Assembly (NCBI GenBank): GCA_964466745.1 | Contig: CAYXOX010000121.1 | Span: 1-9,346 of the forward strand | DNA length: 9,346 nucleotides | Direction of reading: 5' to 3' | Source of the DNA: CAYXOX01 sp964466745 | GTDB lineage: Bacteria; Pseudomonadota; Alphaproteobacteria; Rhodobacterales; Rhodobacteraceae | Shown here: positions 1 through 5,219 of the stretch, piece after piece | How the letters are laid out: every line of letters begins with the position of its first letter | Position numbering within the stretch: position 1 is the first letter of the stretch | Translations under genes and position numbers: made by a program | Notes under the pieces: model-generated | Told to the model about the DNA's origin: nothing | The model's database searches: none | What the model saw: the letters and a program-made list of their open reading frames with translations, nothing else

Positions 1-1
1 C

Positions 2-316
2 GAGATGCCCTCGGGCAACCGCATCATCCTGCTCAGCGAGGGCCGACTGCTGAACCTCGGCAACGCCACCGGGCACCCCTCCTTCGTGATGTCGGCCTCC
101 TTCACCAACCAGGTGCTGGCGCAGATCGAACTCTGGACGAAGGGCGATGCCTACGGCTGCGACGTGCACATCCTTCCCAAGCATCTCGACGAGAAGGTCG
201 CCCGCCTGCATCTCGCCAAGATCGGCGCGAGGCTCACGGAGCTCAAGCCAGAGCAGGCGGATTACATCGGCGTGACGGTGGACGGCCCCTTCAAGCCCGA
301 GCACTACCGGTACTGA
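2..316 (+). CDS. ahcY: adenosylhomocysteinase (S-adenosyl-L-homocysteine hydrolase), 3' end only
   Basis: This is the C-terminal part, about 104 residues, of S-adenosylhomocysteine hydrolase. The enzyme is cytosolic and NAD-dependent; it splits SAH into adenosine and homocysteine and so relieves product inhibition of SAM-dependent methylation. The reading frame is open from the left edge, so the real start lies outside the window; the ATG at position 5 is internal. Visible family landmarks are the L-N-L-G-N-A-T-G-H-P segment, S-F-T-N-Q-V-L-A-Q-I-E-L-W, the L-P-K-H-L-D-E-K-V-A-R-L-H helix, and the terminal G-P-F-K-P-E-H-Y-R-Y. In known structures the C-terminal Lys and Tyr of one subunit reach into the NAD site of its neighbour, and both are present here. 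The C-terminus is intact and ends at TGA 314-316. A strong terminator follows at 347-388. Any regulation upstream, such as an SAH riboswitch, is out of view. Confidence 0.97.
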   Translation, partial: EMPSGNRIILLSEGRLLNLGNATGHPSFVMSASFTNQVLAQIELWTKGDAYGCDVHILPKHLDEKVARLHLAKIGARLTELKPEQADYIGVTVDGPFKPEHYRY

Positions 317-346
317 CGGCGCCGCGCGCAGCCCGGGGCGCCCGCC

Positions 347-388
347 GGGGCGCGCGCATCCGCGCGCAGCGCCCCGGCCCCCTTTTTT
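347..388 (+). terminator. intrinsic terminator after ahcY
   Basis: A GC-only stem has a 5' arm at 347-357 (GGGGCGCGCGC). Its 3' arm is at about 364-375, closing with GCGCCCC at 369-375 and one bulged A at 368. The stem is followed by GGCCCCC and a run of six T at 383-388. It lies 31 nt past the ahcY stop codon and should end ahcY transcription before the DUF2853 gene. Confidence 0.8.
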
Positions 389-460
389 ACTTGGCGATCG
401 GCGCTTTCGCGGTCACGTTGTTGCCACGGGAACCGCCGTTTCCGGGTGACAGCAACGGAC

Positions 461-464
461 AGGA
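461..464 (+). promoter_or_regulatory. ribosome binding site that decides the DUF2853 start
   Basis: AGGA sits 8 nt before the ATG at 473. The reading frame is also open from a GTG at 446, but that codon has no comparable Shine-Dalgarno sequence. The family's usual N-terminus (M-G-K-R-D) begins at 473. Confidence 0.55.
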
Positions 465-472
465 CGGGAAAG

Positions 473-814
473 ATGGGGAAAAGAGACGATCTGATCGCGC
501 AATACGCCGAGGACCTCCGCACGAAGTGCGGCATGGAGCCCGACATGGACCTGTTGCGCAAGGTGACCATCGGTTGCGGCCCGTCGATCTACGACGCGGA
601 CGCCTCGACCGTGGCATCGAGCCAGCCCGGCGAGCTGGAAACGGTGAAGAACAACTTCCTCATCAAGAAACTCGGCCTGAGCGACGGGCCGGAGCTGACC
701 GCGGCCATCGACAGCGTCATCGAGACCTACGGGAAATCCGAACGCAACAAGTACCGCGCCGTCGTGTACTACATGCTCACCAAGCATTTCGGGCGCGAGT
801 CCGTCTACGGCTAA
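473..814 (+). CDS. DUF2853 family protein
   Basis: A 113-residue soluble protein of the DUF2853 family. Its molecular role is unknown, and members are small, single-domain and mainly found in alphaproteobacteria and some bacteroidetes. Recognisable stretches are the start M-G-K-R-D-D-L-I-A-Q-Y, the C-G-M-x-P-D-M-D-L-L segment, K-V-T-I-G-C-G-P-S-I-Y-D-A-D-A-S, V-K-N-N-F-L-I-K-K-L-G-L, and the C-terminal N-K-Y-R-A-V-x-Y-Y-M-L-T-K-H-F-G. There is no signal peptide or membrane segment. Two conserved cysteines are present (residues 19 and 34), with no metal-site pattern. I chose the ATG at 473 over an in-frame GTG at 446 because of the ribosome site and the family N-terminus. The gene is isolated: a terminator lies upstream and it faces the DUF1761 gene. 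A G-rich tract starts right after the TAA stop (812-814). Confidence 0.9.
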   Translation: MGKRDDLIAQYAEDLRTKCGMEPDMDLLRKVTIGCGPSIYDADASTVASSQPGELETVKNNFLIKKLGLSDGPELTAAIDSVIETYGKSERNKYRAVVYYMLTKHFGRESVYG

Positions 815-826
815 CGCGGGCAGCGC

Positions 827-855
827 GGGGGCGGCTCGGGCGGGGGCGGCTGGGG
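827..855 (+). other. G-quadruplex-type motif in the DUF2853 3' region
   Basis: Four G-runs lie on the coding strand: 827-831 (5 G), 838-840 (3 G), 842-846 (5 G) and 852-855 (4 G). The loops between them are 6, 1 and 5 nt, which fits the usual G3+N1-7 pattern. Part of it is a near-tandem repeat: GGGGGCGGCT occurs at 827-836 and again at 842-851. It starts 13 nt after the stop codon and would be in the mRNA 3' untranslated region. The pattern is visible; folding is inferred. Confidence 0.5.
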
Positions 856-915
856 TTTGAAGAAAATCCGCAGCGCTTCGCGGTTGCCCGGGCACACCGG
901 CGTAAGCTAGCAACA

Positions 916-944
916 GGTGCGGCCAGGACGGCCGGACCTTTTTT
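916..944 (+). terminator. intrinsic terminator after DUF2853
   Basis: The stem GGTGCGGCC (916-924) pairs with GGCCGGACC (930-938), with one G-G mismatch (919/935). The loop is AGGAC, and six T follow directly at 939-944. This is a good plus-strand terminator about 100 nt past the DUF2853 stop codon. Confidence 0.75.
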
Positions 945-982
945 GCAGTTTCGCGTGTGGTGGCTTGGGAGCACGTGGGGTG

Positions 983-1015
983 AAGGAGGGTCCTGATCCG
1001 TTCGGGGCCCTCCTT
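983..1015. terminator. possible bidirectional terminator hairpin between convergent genes
   Basis: AAGGAGGGTCC (983-993) pairs with GGGCCCTCCTT (1005-1015), giving 11 bp with one T-G wobble and an 11-nt loop. It lies between the convergent DUF2853 (+) and DUF1761 (-) genes, 75 nt beyond the DUF1761 stop on the minus strand. Poly-T is short on both strands, so termination would be weaker than at 916-944. The rest of the 275-nt gap (815-1089) holds the G-rich motif and the other terminator; I see no coding sequence there. Confidence 0.45.
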
Positions 1016-1089
1016 TCCGTTTCCTTCGGCCCGGCACATCGTTAGGGGGCGCCTGGCCGCGCCGTGCATTGCGCCCCTCCGGCCCGCGC

Positions 1090-1473
1090 CTAGACGAGCA
1101 CGAGCGCCGCCCCCATTAGCGTACAGCCCACCGTCGCATAGGCGCCATCGATCAGCATCAGCGCCACGGGGCGCTGCGCGAAGAGATAGTTGGTGACGAC
1201 CCAGGGTGTCGCGATGAAGAGCCCGAGGCCGAACCCGGTGAGCACCCCCTTGTAGAGCGTGGCCACGTCTGAGGTGACGAAGACATGCCGCATCATGCCC
1301 GCAACGAGCAGGGCACAGAGGAAACTCCCGAAATAGGCGGCGAAGTTGCGGCGGTCGATCGTCTCGGCGGTGAGCCCGGCGGCGACCATCCAGCGGCTGC
1401 CGGTCACGCCGTACCACACGGCGCCGAAGAGCCACGCGGCACCGGCGGCCACGACAACCTCGATGAAACCCAT
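1090..1473 (-). CDS. DUF1761 domain-containing membrane protein
   Basis: A 127-residue predicted integral membrane protein of the DUF1761 family; the function is unknown. Four hydrophobic helices are evident at about residues 3-23, 46-66, 73-95 and 103-125. Family-like features are the A-x-W-L-F-G-A-V-W-Y-G-V segment in helix 1, the N-F-A-A-Y-F-G-S-F-L entry to helix 2, and W-V-V-T-N-Y-L-F-A-Q-R-P between helices 3 and 4. I chose the ATG at 1473 because GGGGAG lies about 9 nt upstream. The frame stays open for 13 more residues (to 1512), but that extension is not typical of the family. The stop is TAG at 1090-1092. The gene sits 102 nt downstream of the EVE gene on the same strand, a gap wide enough for its own promoter. 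It converges with DUF2853. Confidence 0.85.
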   Translation of the reverse strand: MGFIEVVVAAGAAWLFGAVWYGVTGSRWMVAAGLTAETIDRRNFAAYFGSFLCALLVAGMMRHVFVTSDVATLYKGVLTGFGLGLFIATPWVVTNYLFAQRPVALMLIDGAYATVGCTLMGAALVLV

Positions 1474-1503
1474 GGCCTCGCTCCCCTGAAAGAGTGATGG
1501 CCC

Positions 1504-1515
1504 AGGGTGCACCCT
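1504..1515. repeat. 12-bp perfect palindrome upstream of DUF1761
   Basis: AGGGTGCACCCT is a perfect inverted repeat lying 30 nt before the DUF1761 start, inside the 102-nt EVE-DUF1761 gap. It could be an operator for a dimeric regulator or be fortuitous. No clear -35/-10 pair accompanies it. Confidence 0.3.
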
Positions 1516-1575
1516 CCAGGGCGAATCGCAAAGCGCTTATCGGCGGAAGCCCCGCAGGCCCGTGCCGCCGCCCCG

Positions 1576-2001
1576 CTAGGGTGCCGGATCGACCCCGCCC
1601 ATCCGGCAGACGATCCGCCACTCCTCCGGGGAAACCGGCTGCACCGAAAGGCGCGAGTTGTTCACCAGCACCATCTGCGCCAGGCCCGGCTCGGCCTTGC
1701 ACATCTCCAGCGTCACCGGGGTCTGCAGCGGCCGCACGGCGCGGATGTCCACGCATTCCCACCGGGGGTCGTCGGCCTTCGAATCCGGATGCGCCTCGGC
1801 GCAGACCTCCACGATGCCGACAACGGCGCGTTCGGTCTGCGAATGGTAGAAAAAGCCGAGATCGCCGACGGACATCTGGCGCATGTTGTTGCGCGCCTGG
1901 TAGTTGCGCACGCCGTCCCATTCCTCGCCCTCGGCGCCCTTCGCGAGCTGCTGGTCCCACGACCATGTCGCGGGCTCCGACTTGAACAGCCAGTACGCCA
2001 T
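1576..2001 (-). CDS. EVE domain-containing protein (thymocyte nuclear protein 1-like)
   Basis: A 141-residue protein that is almost entirely one EVE domain, a PUA-like fold. Landmarks are the N-terminal Y-W-L-F-K-S-E-P followed by W-S-W-D, then W-D-G-V-R-N-Y-Q-A-R-N-N-M, the G-D-L-G-F-F-Y-H-S strand, and the C-terminal L-x-N-S-R-L-S-V-Q-P-V segment. EVE domains are related to YTH and PUA domains and are thought to bind modified nucleobases in DNA or RNA. The ligand of stand-alone bacterial EVE proteins is not settled. The ATG at 2001-1999 shares one base with the TGA of the YciI gene (TGATG), which suggests translational coupling; there is no strong Shine-Dalgarno sequence of its own. It is the fourth gene of the tsaD-gpsA-YciI-EVE cluster. 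The TAG stop is at 1576-1578. Confidence 0.93.
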   Translation of the reverse strand: MAYWLFKSEPATWSWDQQLAKGAEGEEWDGVRNYQARNNMRQMSVGDLGFFYHSQTERAVVGIVEVCAEAHPDSKADDPRWECVDIRAVRPLQTPVTLEMCKAEPGLAQMVLVNNSRLSVQPVSPEEWRIVCRMGGVDPAP

Positions 2002-2273
2002 CAGCCCACCACCCGCCTGAACGCCGTGATCTCCACGTGCTCGAAGAGCCCTGCCAGCGCGTACGGGTCGCGGGCCGCCCAGGTCTCGGCCTCGGCGCGC
2101 GTCTCGACATCGAGCACCAGAAGCGAGCCGGACATCTCGCCGTTCTCGCCCAGCAGCGGCCCGGCGAGCGAAACGACGCCCGTGTCGGCGATGTAGGCGA
2201 GGTGCGCCTCGCGGTTGGCCTTGCGGGTTTCGAGCGCGCCGGGCCGGTCGCGGGCGATCAGAACATGCGGCAT
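2001..2273 (-). CDS. YciI family protein
   Basis: A 90-residue protein of the YciI family, which adopts a dimeric ferredoxin-like alpha+beta barrel. Visible features are the first strand (H-V-L-I-A-R-D), R-x-A-N-R-E-A-H-L-A-Y-I with His24, the G-P-L-L turn at 38-41, the strand G-S-L-L-V-L-D, and A-R-D-P-Y-A-L-A-G-L-F with Asp69-Pro70-Tyr71. The conserved His and Asp are usually taken as the active-site pair, although no reaction is assigned to most members. The start at 2273 is supported by AAGGAGG 9 nt upstream, inside the end of gpsA. The gene begins 4 nt after the gpsA stop and overlaps the EVE start by one base. It is probably cotranscribed with tsaD and gpsA. Confidence 0.92.
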   Translation of the reverse strand: MPHVLIARDRPGALETRKANREAHLAYIADTGVVSLAGPLLGENGEMSGSLLVLDVETRAEAETWAARDPYALAGLFEHVEITAFRRVVG

Positions 2274-2277
2274 CGGG

Positions 2278-3243
2278 TCATTCCTCCTTCAGCGGGCGTT
2301 CGAGCAGCTCCGCCATCGCCGATGGCACATCGAGGCGGCCTTCTGCAAGCGCATGAACGGCGCGGGTGACGGGCATGTCGGCGTGCCCGGGCCCGGCGAG
2401 AGCCATCAGCGCGGCAGCGGTGGGAACGCCCTCGACGGTTGCCGCCGCATCGGCCGGCCTGCCTTCTCCCAGCGCGTGCCCGTAGCGGAAGTTGCGCGAC
2501 TGCGGCGAGGTGCAGGTCAGGGCGAGATCGCCGAGGCCCGAGAGGCCGGCCAGCGTTTCGGCCCGGGCACCCCGGGCCACGGCGAAGCGCCGCATCTCGG
2601 CGAATCCCCGCGTCATCAGCGCGGCGCGGGCGCTGTCGCCGAGCCCGGCGCCGATGGCCGCCCCGCAGGCGATGGCGATGACGTTCTTGAGCGCCCCGCC
2701 GAGCTCGGCGCCGACGACATCGGTCGTCCGGTAAAGCCGCAGGCTGCGCGTCGAGAGCGCGTGCTGGAGCTCCTCCGCGCGCCCGGCGTCGGCGCAGGCG
2801 AGGGTCAGCGCGGTGGGCAGGCCGCGGGCAATATCGGCGGCGAAACTGGGCCCGGTGAGCACGGCAACCGGGGAAACCGGGCAGGCGTGCGCCACCAGCT
2901 CCGCCGGCCCCAGGCCCGTGGGGATGTCGATGCCCTTGAAACAGGCAACGAGCGGGCGCCCTTCCACCCGCGGCGCGAGGCGCTCCAGCAACGAGGCGGC
3001 TTGCTGAGCCGGCACGGCGAGAAGCAGGACATCGGCTGCATCGGTCGCGCCGAGATCCGCGGTGGCGCGCACGGAGGGCGGCAGCGCGACGCCGGGCATG
3101 TGGGCTGGGTGCGTGCGGCTCCGCTCCACCTCCTCCATCGCTGCCGGGTCGCGCCCCCAGAGGATCACGGGTGTGCCGCCAGCACCCAGCGCGATGGCCA
3201 GCGCAGTGCCGAAGGCGCCCGCGCAGAGGATCGCGGGGGTCAC
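2278..3243 (-). CDS. gpsA: NAD(P)H-dependent glycerol-3-phosphate dehydrogenase
   Basis: A 321-residue cytosolic enzyme that reduces dihydroxyacetone phosphate to sn-glycerol-3-phosphate, the backbone for phospholipid synthesis. It has an N-terminal Rossmann domain (about 1-180) and a helical C-terminal domain. Landmarks are A-G-A-F-G-T-A-L-A (8-16), F-K-G-I (102-105), L-T-G-P-S-F-A (129-135), G-A-L-K-N-V-I-A with the likely catalytic Lys186, and S-G-L-G-D-L-A-L-T-C at 235-244, followed by S-R-N-F-R-Y-G. The GTG start (3243-3241) overlaps the tsaD TGA in a GTGA junction, so the two are probably coupled in translation. Oddity: the first glycine of the G-x-G-x-x-G dinucleotide motif is Cys7 (C-A-G-A-F-G). 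The remaining motif is intact, so I still call it functional. Length is normal for the family. Confidence 0.96.
   Translation of the reverse strand: MTPAILCAGAFGTALAIALGAGGTPVILWGRDPAAMEEVERSRTHPAHMPGVALPPSVRATADLGATDAADVLLLAVPAQQAASLLERLAPRVEGRPLVACFKGIDIPTGLGPAELVAHACPVSPVAVLTGPSFAADIARGLPTALTLACADAGRAEELQHALSTRSLRLYRTTDVVGAELGGALKNVIAIACGAAIGAGLGDSARAALMTRGFAEMRRFAVARGARAETLAGLSGLGDLALTCTSPQSRNFRYGHALGEGRPADAAATVEGVPTAAALMALAGPGHADMPVTRAVHALAEGRLDVPSAMAELLERPLKEE
2283..2289 (-). promoter_or_regulatory. ribosome binding site for the YciI gene
   Basis: On the minus strand, AAGGAGG lies 9 nt before the ATG at 2273 and encodes part of the GpsA C-terminus (Lys-Glu-Glu-stop). It is the best Shine-Dalgarno match in the cluster, suggesting that YciI is initiated independently rather than only by coupling. 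Confidence 0.65.
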
Positions 3244-4328
3244 GCCTTCGCGCCCTTGCGGCCGCCGCCCACCAGCGCCGGGGCGGCGCGGTCGAGCGGC
3301 CAGCGCGGTCGGGCGGCGAGGTCCAGCCCGTCGCGCCGGCCCGCGCCGAACTGCAGCGCGCCGGCATGGGCGATCATCGCCGCGTTGTCGGTGCAGAGCG
3401 CGAGCGGCGGCGCGTGGAACGTGGCGCCGGCGGCCTCGGCCACCCGCTCCAGCCGGGCGCGGAGGGCGGCGTTGGCGGCCACGCCCCCGGCGACCGCGAA
3501 GCGCCGGGCGCCGCTGGCGGCGAGGGCCCTGCGGCTCTTCTCGGCGAGCACGTCGGCCACCGCCGCCTGGAAGGCGGCACAGAGATCGGCGCGGTCGGCC
3601 CGCGTGATGCCGCCCTTCTCCGAAACGAGCCCGTCGCGCGCGCGCAGAAGCGCCGTCTTGAGCCCGGAGAAGGAAAGATCGCAGCCCTCCCTGTCGAGCA
3701 GCGGGCGGGGCAGCTCGAACCGCCCGGGGTCGCCCCCCCGTGCCTCGGCCTCCACGGCCGGCCCGCCCGGCTGCGGCAGGCCGAGGAGCCGGGCCGTCTT
3801 GTCGAACGCCTCGCCCGGAGCGTCGTCGATCGTGCCCCCGAGCCGGGTGTAACTCTCCGCCCCTCCCACGAGAAGAAACTGGCAGTGCCCCCCGGAGACG
3901 AGCAGCAAGAGGTAGGGGAAGGCGAGGCCCTCGGTGAGATGCGGCGTCAGCGCGTGCCCGGCGAGATGGTTCACGCCGATCAGCGGCGTTCCGGTGGCCG
4001 CGGCGAGCCCCTTGGCGCACATCACGCCCGCAAGAACGCCCCCGATCAGCCCGGGCCCCGCTGTCACCGCGATCAGCCCGACGTCCGAAAGGGCCACGCC
4101 CGCGTCCGCCAGCGCGGCTTCCGCGCAGAGATCGATCCGCTCGGCATGGGCGCGGGCGGCGATTTCCGGCACCACGCCGCCGAAGCGCGCATGGAGCGTG
4201 TCCTGCCCCCAGACGACGCTGGAAAGCACGCGCGATCCGCCCGGCCCCGCGCCGGCGGCGCACTCCAGGACGGCTGCGGCGGTGTCGTCGCAGCTGCTTT
4301 CCAGTCCGAGCACGGTGAGTGCGGCCAT
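3240..4328 (-). CDS. tsaD: tRNA N6-adenosine threonylcarbamoyltransferase
   Basis: A 362-residue protein of the Kae1/TsaD/Qri7 family (ASKHA fold). It transfers threonylcarbamoyl from TC-AMP to A37 of ANN-decoding tRNAs, working with TsaB and TsaE; those partners are not in this window. Visible motifs are the N-terminal L-G-L-E-S-S-C-D-D-T (7-16), F-G-G-V-V-P-E-I-A-x-R-x-H (49-61), T-A-G-P-G-L-I-G-G (89-97), N-H-L-A-G-H with metal-ligand histidines 121 and 125, V-S-G-G-H (144-148), the G-G-V-A-A-N segment (281-286), and C-T-D-N-A-A-M-I-A with metal-ligand Asp314. Length is usual for alphaproteobacteria and somewhat longer than in E. coli. I chose the ATG at 4328 because the family N-terminus starts there; the frame is open much further upstream, but that stretch is antisense to hemD. 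It is first in the tsaD-gpsA-YciI-EVE cluster and divergent from hemD across about 109 bp. Confidence 0.97.
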   Translation of the reverse strand: MAALTVLGLESSCDDTAAAVLECAAGAGPGGSRVLSSVVWGQDTLHARFGGVVPEIAARAHAERIDLCAEAALADAGVALSDVGLIAVTAGPGLIGGVLAGVMCAKGLAAATGTPLIGVNHLAGHALTPHLTEGLAFPYLLLLVSGGHCQFLLVGGAESYTRLGGTIDDAPGEAFDKTARLLGLPQPGGPAVEAEARGGDPGRFELPRPLLDREGCDLSFSGLKTALLRARDGLVSEKGGITRADRADLCAAFQAAVADVLAEKSRRALAASGARRFAVAGGVAANAALRARLERVAEAAGATFHAPPLALCTDNAAMIAHAGALQFGAGRRDGLDLAARPRWPLDRAAPALVGGGRKGAKA

Positions 4329-4437
4329 GGCGGCTCCGAGGTTGCGAGGCGGTGCCGCGGCGGGTATCACTTGCGCCGTGCCCGCACAACTCCAGCCCGG
4401 CCCCCGCGGCGAGCCCCCCGAGCACGGGCAAGCTCCC

Positions 4438-5142
4438 GTGCCGGTGCTTCTCACCCGCCCGGCCGCGCAGTCCGAAAGCTTCGCCGGGCTTCTGCGGGGC
4501 CGCCTCGGCGCACGGTGGCCCATCGTGATCTCGCCGCTGCTCGAGATCGTTTCGCTCCCCGTGCCCGCGGCCGCAATGAGCGCCCGGGGCTTTCTTTTCA
4601 CCTCGCAGAACGGCGTTGCCGCGCTCGCGGGCGTGCCGGGGCTGGCCGGCCGCCCGGCCTTCTGCGTGGGCGCCCGCACGGCCGATGCGGCGCGCCAGGC
4701 GGGCTTCGATGCCGTCGCCGCGGAGGGCGATGTGACGTCGCTCGCCGCGCTGGTGGTGTCGCGTCGCCCGGAGGGCCCTCTGCTGCACGTCAGCGGCGAG
4801 GAGGTGCGCGGCGATCTGGCCGGCGCCCTCGCCGCCGCCGGCATCGCAACCCAACGGGTTGTCGCCTACGCGCAGCGGCCGGTGCCGCTCGGAGAAGCGG
4901 CCCGCAGCCTGCTCGCGGGGGAAGGGCCGGTGATCGTGCCGCTCTTCTCGCCCCGCAGCGCCGCGCTGCTCGCGCGGGAGGGGCCGTTCCGCGCCCGGCT
5001 GCGGCTGGTGGCCCTGAGCCCGGCGGTTGCGCGGGAGGCGCGCGCGCTCGACGCGGAAAGCTGCGCGGTCTGCGACCGGCCCGAAAGCGCCGCCATGGTC
5101 GCGGCGATCGCGCGCAGCGCAGGGCGCGCCGGGCCGCCTTGA
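4438..5142 (+). CDS. hemD: uroporphyrinogen-III synthase
   Basis: A 234-residue cytosolic enzyme that cyclises hydroxymethylbilane with inversion of ring D to give uroporphyrinogen III, the branch point to heme, siroheme, cobalamin and bacteriochlorophyll. The family has low sequence conservation, but the pattern is clear: L-L-T-R-P at 4-8, I-S-P-L-L-E-I (31-37), F-T-S-Q-N-G-V-A-A-L (54-63), V-G-A-R-T-A-D-A-A-R-Q-A-G-F (77-90) followed by G-D, L-L-H-V-S-G (115-120) then G-D-L, V-V-A-Y (141-144), and L-F-S-P-R-S-A (169-175). I chose the GTG at 4438 because it places L-L-T-R-P at the usual distance from the N-terminus. GTG 4444 and GTG 4378 are in-frame alternatives, and no start has a strong ribosome site. 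It is divergent from tsaD and precedes the Mic60-like and HemY genes. hemC is not in the window. Confidence 0.92.
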   Translation: MPVLLTRPAAQSESFAGLLRGRLGARWPIVISPLLEIVSLPVPAAAMSARGFLFTSQNGVAALAGVPGLAGRPAFCVGARTADAARQAGFDAVAAEGDVTSLAALVVSRRPEGPLLHVSGEEVRGDLAGALAAAGIATQRVVAYAQRPVPLGEAARSLLAGEGPVIVPLFSPRSAALLAREGPFRARLRLVALSPAVAREARALDAESCAVCDRPESAAMVAAIARSAGRAGPP

Positions 5143-5167
5143 GAGCCCTCCCTCGTCAAGCTAAGCT
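5139..5167 (+). promoter_or_regulatory. candidate promoter for the Mic60-like/hemY pair
   Basis: TTGAGA (5139-5144; five of six to the -35 consensus) is followed after exactly 17 nt by TAAGCT (5162-5167; a weak -10 match). The -35 overlaps the hemD stop codon. It lies in the 77-nt gap before the TTG start at 5220 and would give a leader of about 45 nt. Read-through from hemD is equally possible. Confidence 0.4.
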
Positions 5168-5206
5168 GACACTCGAACCCGCGCGGTGCGTCGCGTGAGC
5201 AAGACG

Positions 5207-5212
5207 AAAGGA
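5207..5212 (+). promoter_or_regulatory. ribosome binding site supporting a TTG start
   Basis: AAAGGA ends 7 nt before the TTG at 5220. No ATG or GTG lies in frame nearby, and the family N-terminus (M-A-R-R-K) follows, so this site decides the unusual start codon. Confidence 0.6.
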
Positions 5213-5219
5213 CGCCCGG

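Noticed and set aside
815..1089. Possible SRP RNA (4.5S) or 6S RNA in the DUF2853-DUF1761 gap
   Set aside because: The conserved SRP loop (GGTCCGGAAGGAAGC) is absent and I could not draw a 6S-like open bubble; the hairpins are better explained as terminators.
4364..4392. Possible tsaD promoter on the minus strand (TGATAC -10 at 4369-4364)
   Set aside because: The best -35 at 17-nt spacing is GAGTTG, and TTGTGC is only 14 nt away; too weak to list, although the tsaD-hemD gap must contain promoters.
4378..4437. 20-residue N-terminal extension of HemD from GTG 4378
   Set aside because: It is Pro/Gly-rich, lacks a ribosome site, and would move L-L-T-R-P away from its usual N-terminal place; kept only as an alternative start.
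413..4854. Very long open frames antisense to or across real genes (for example minus 413-2110, minus 2278-4854 upstream of gpsA, plus 2215-3852, plus 3171-5198)
   Set aside because: They are stop-poor because of the high GC content, have Arg/Ala/Gly/Pro-rich shadow composition, and overlap genes with clear family motifs.
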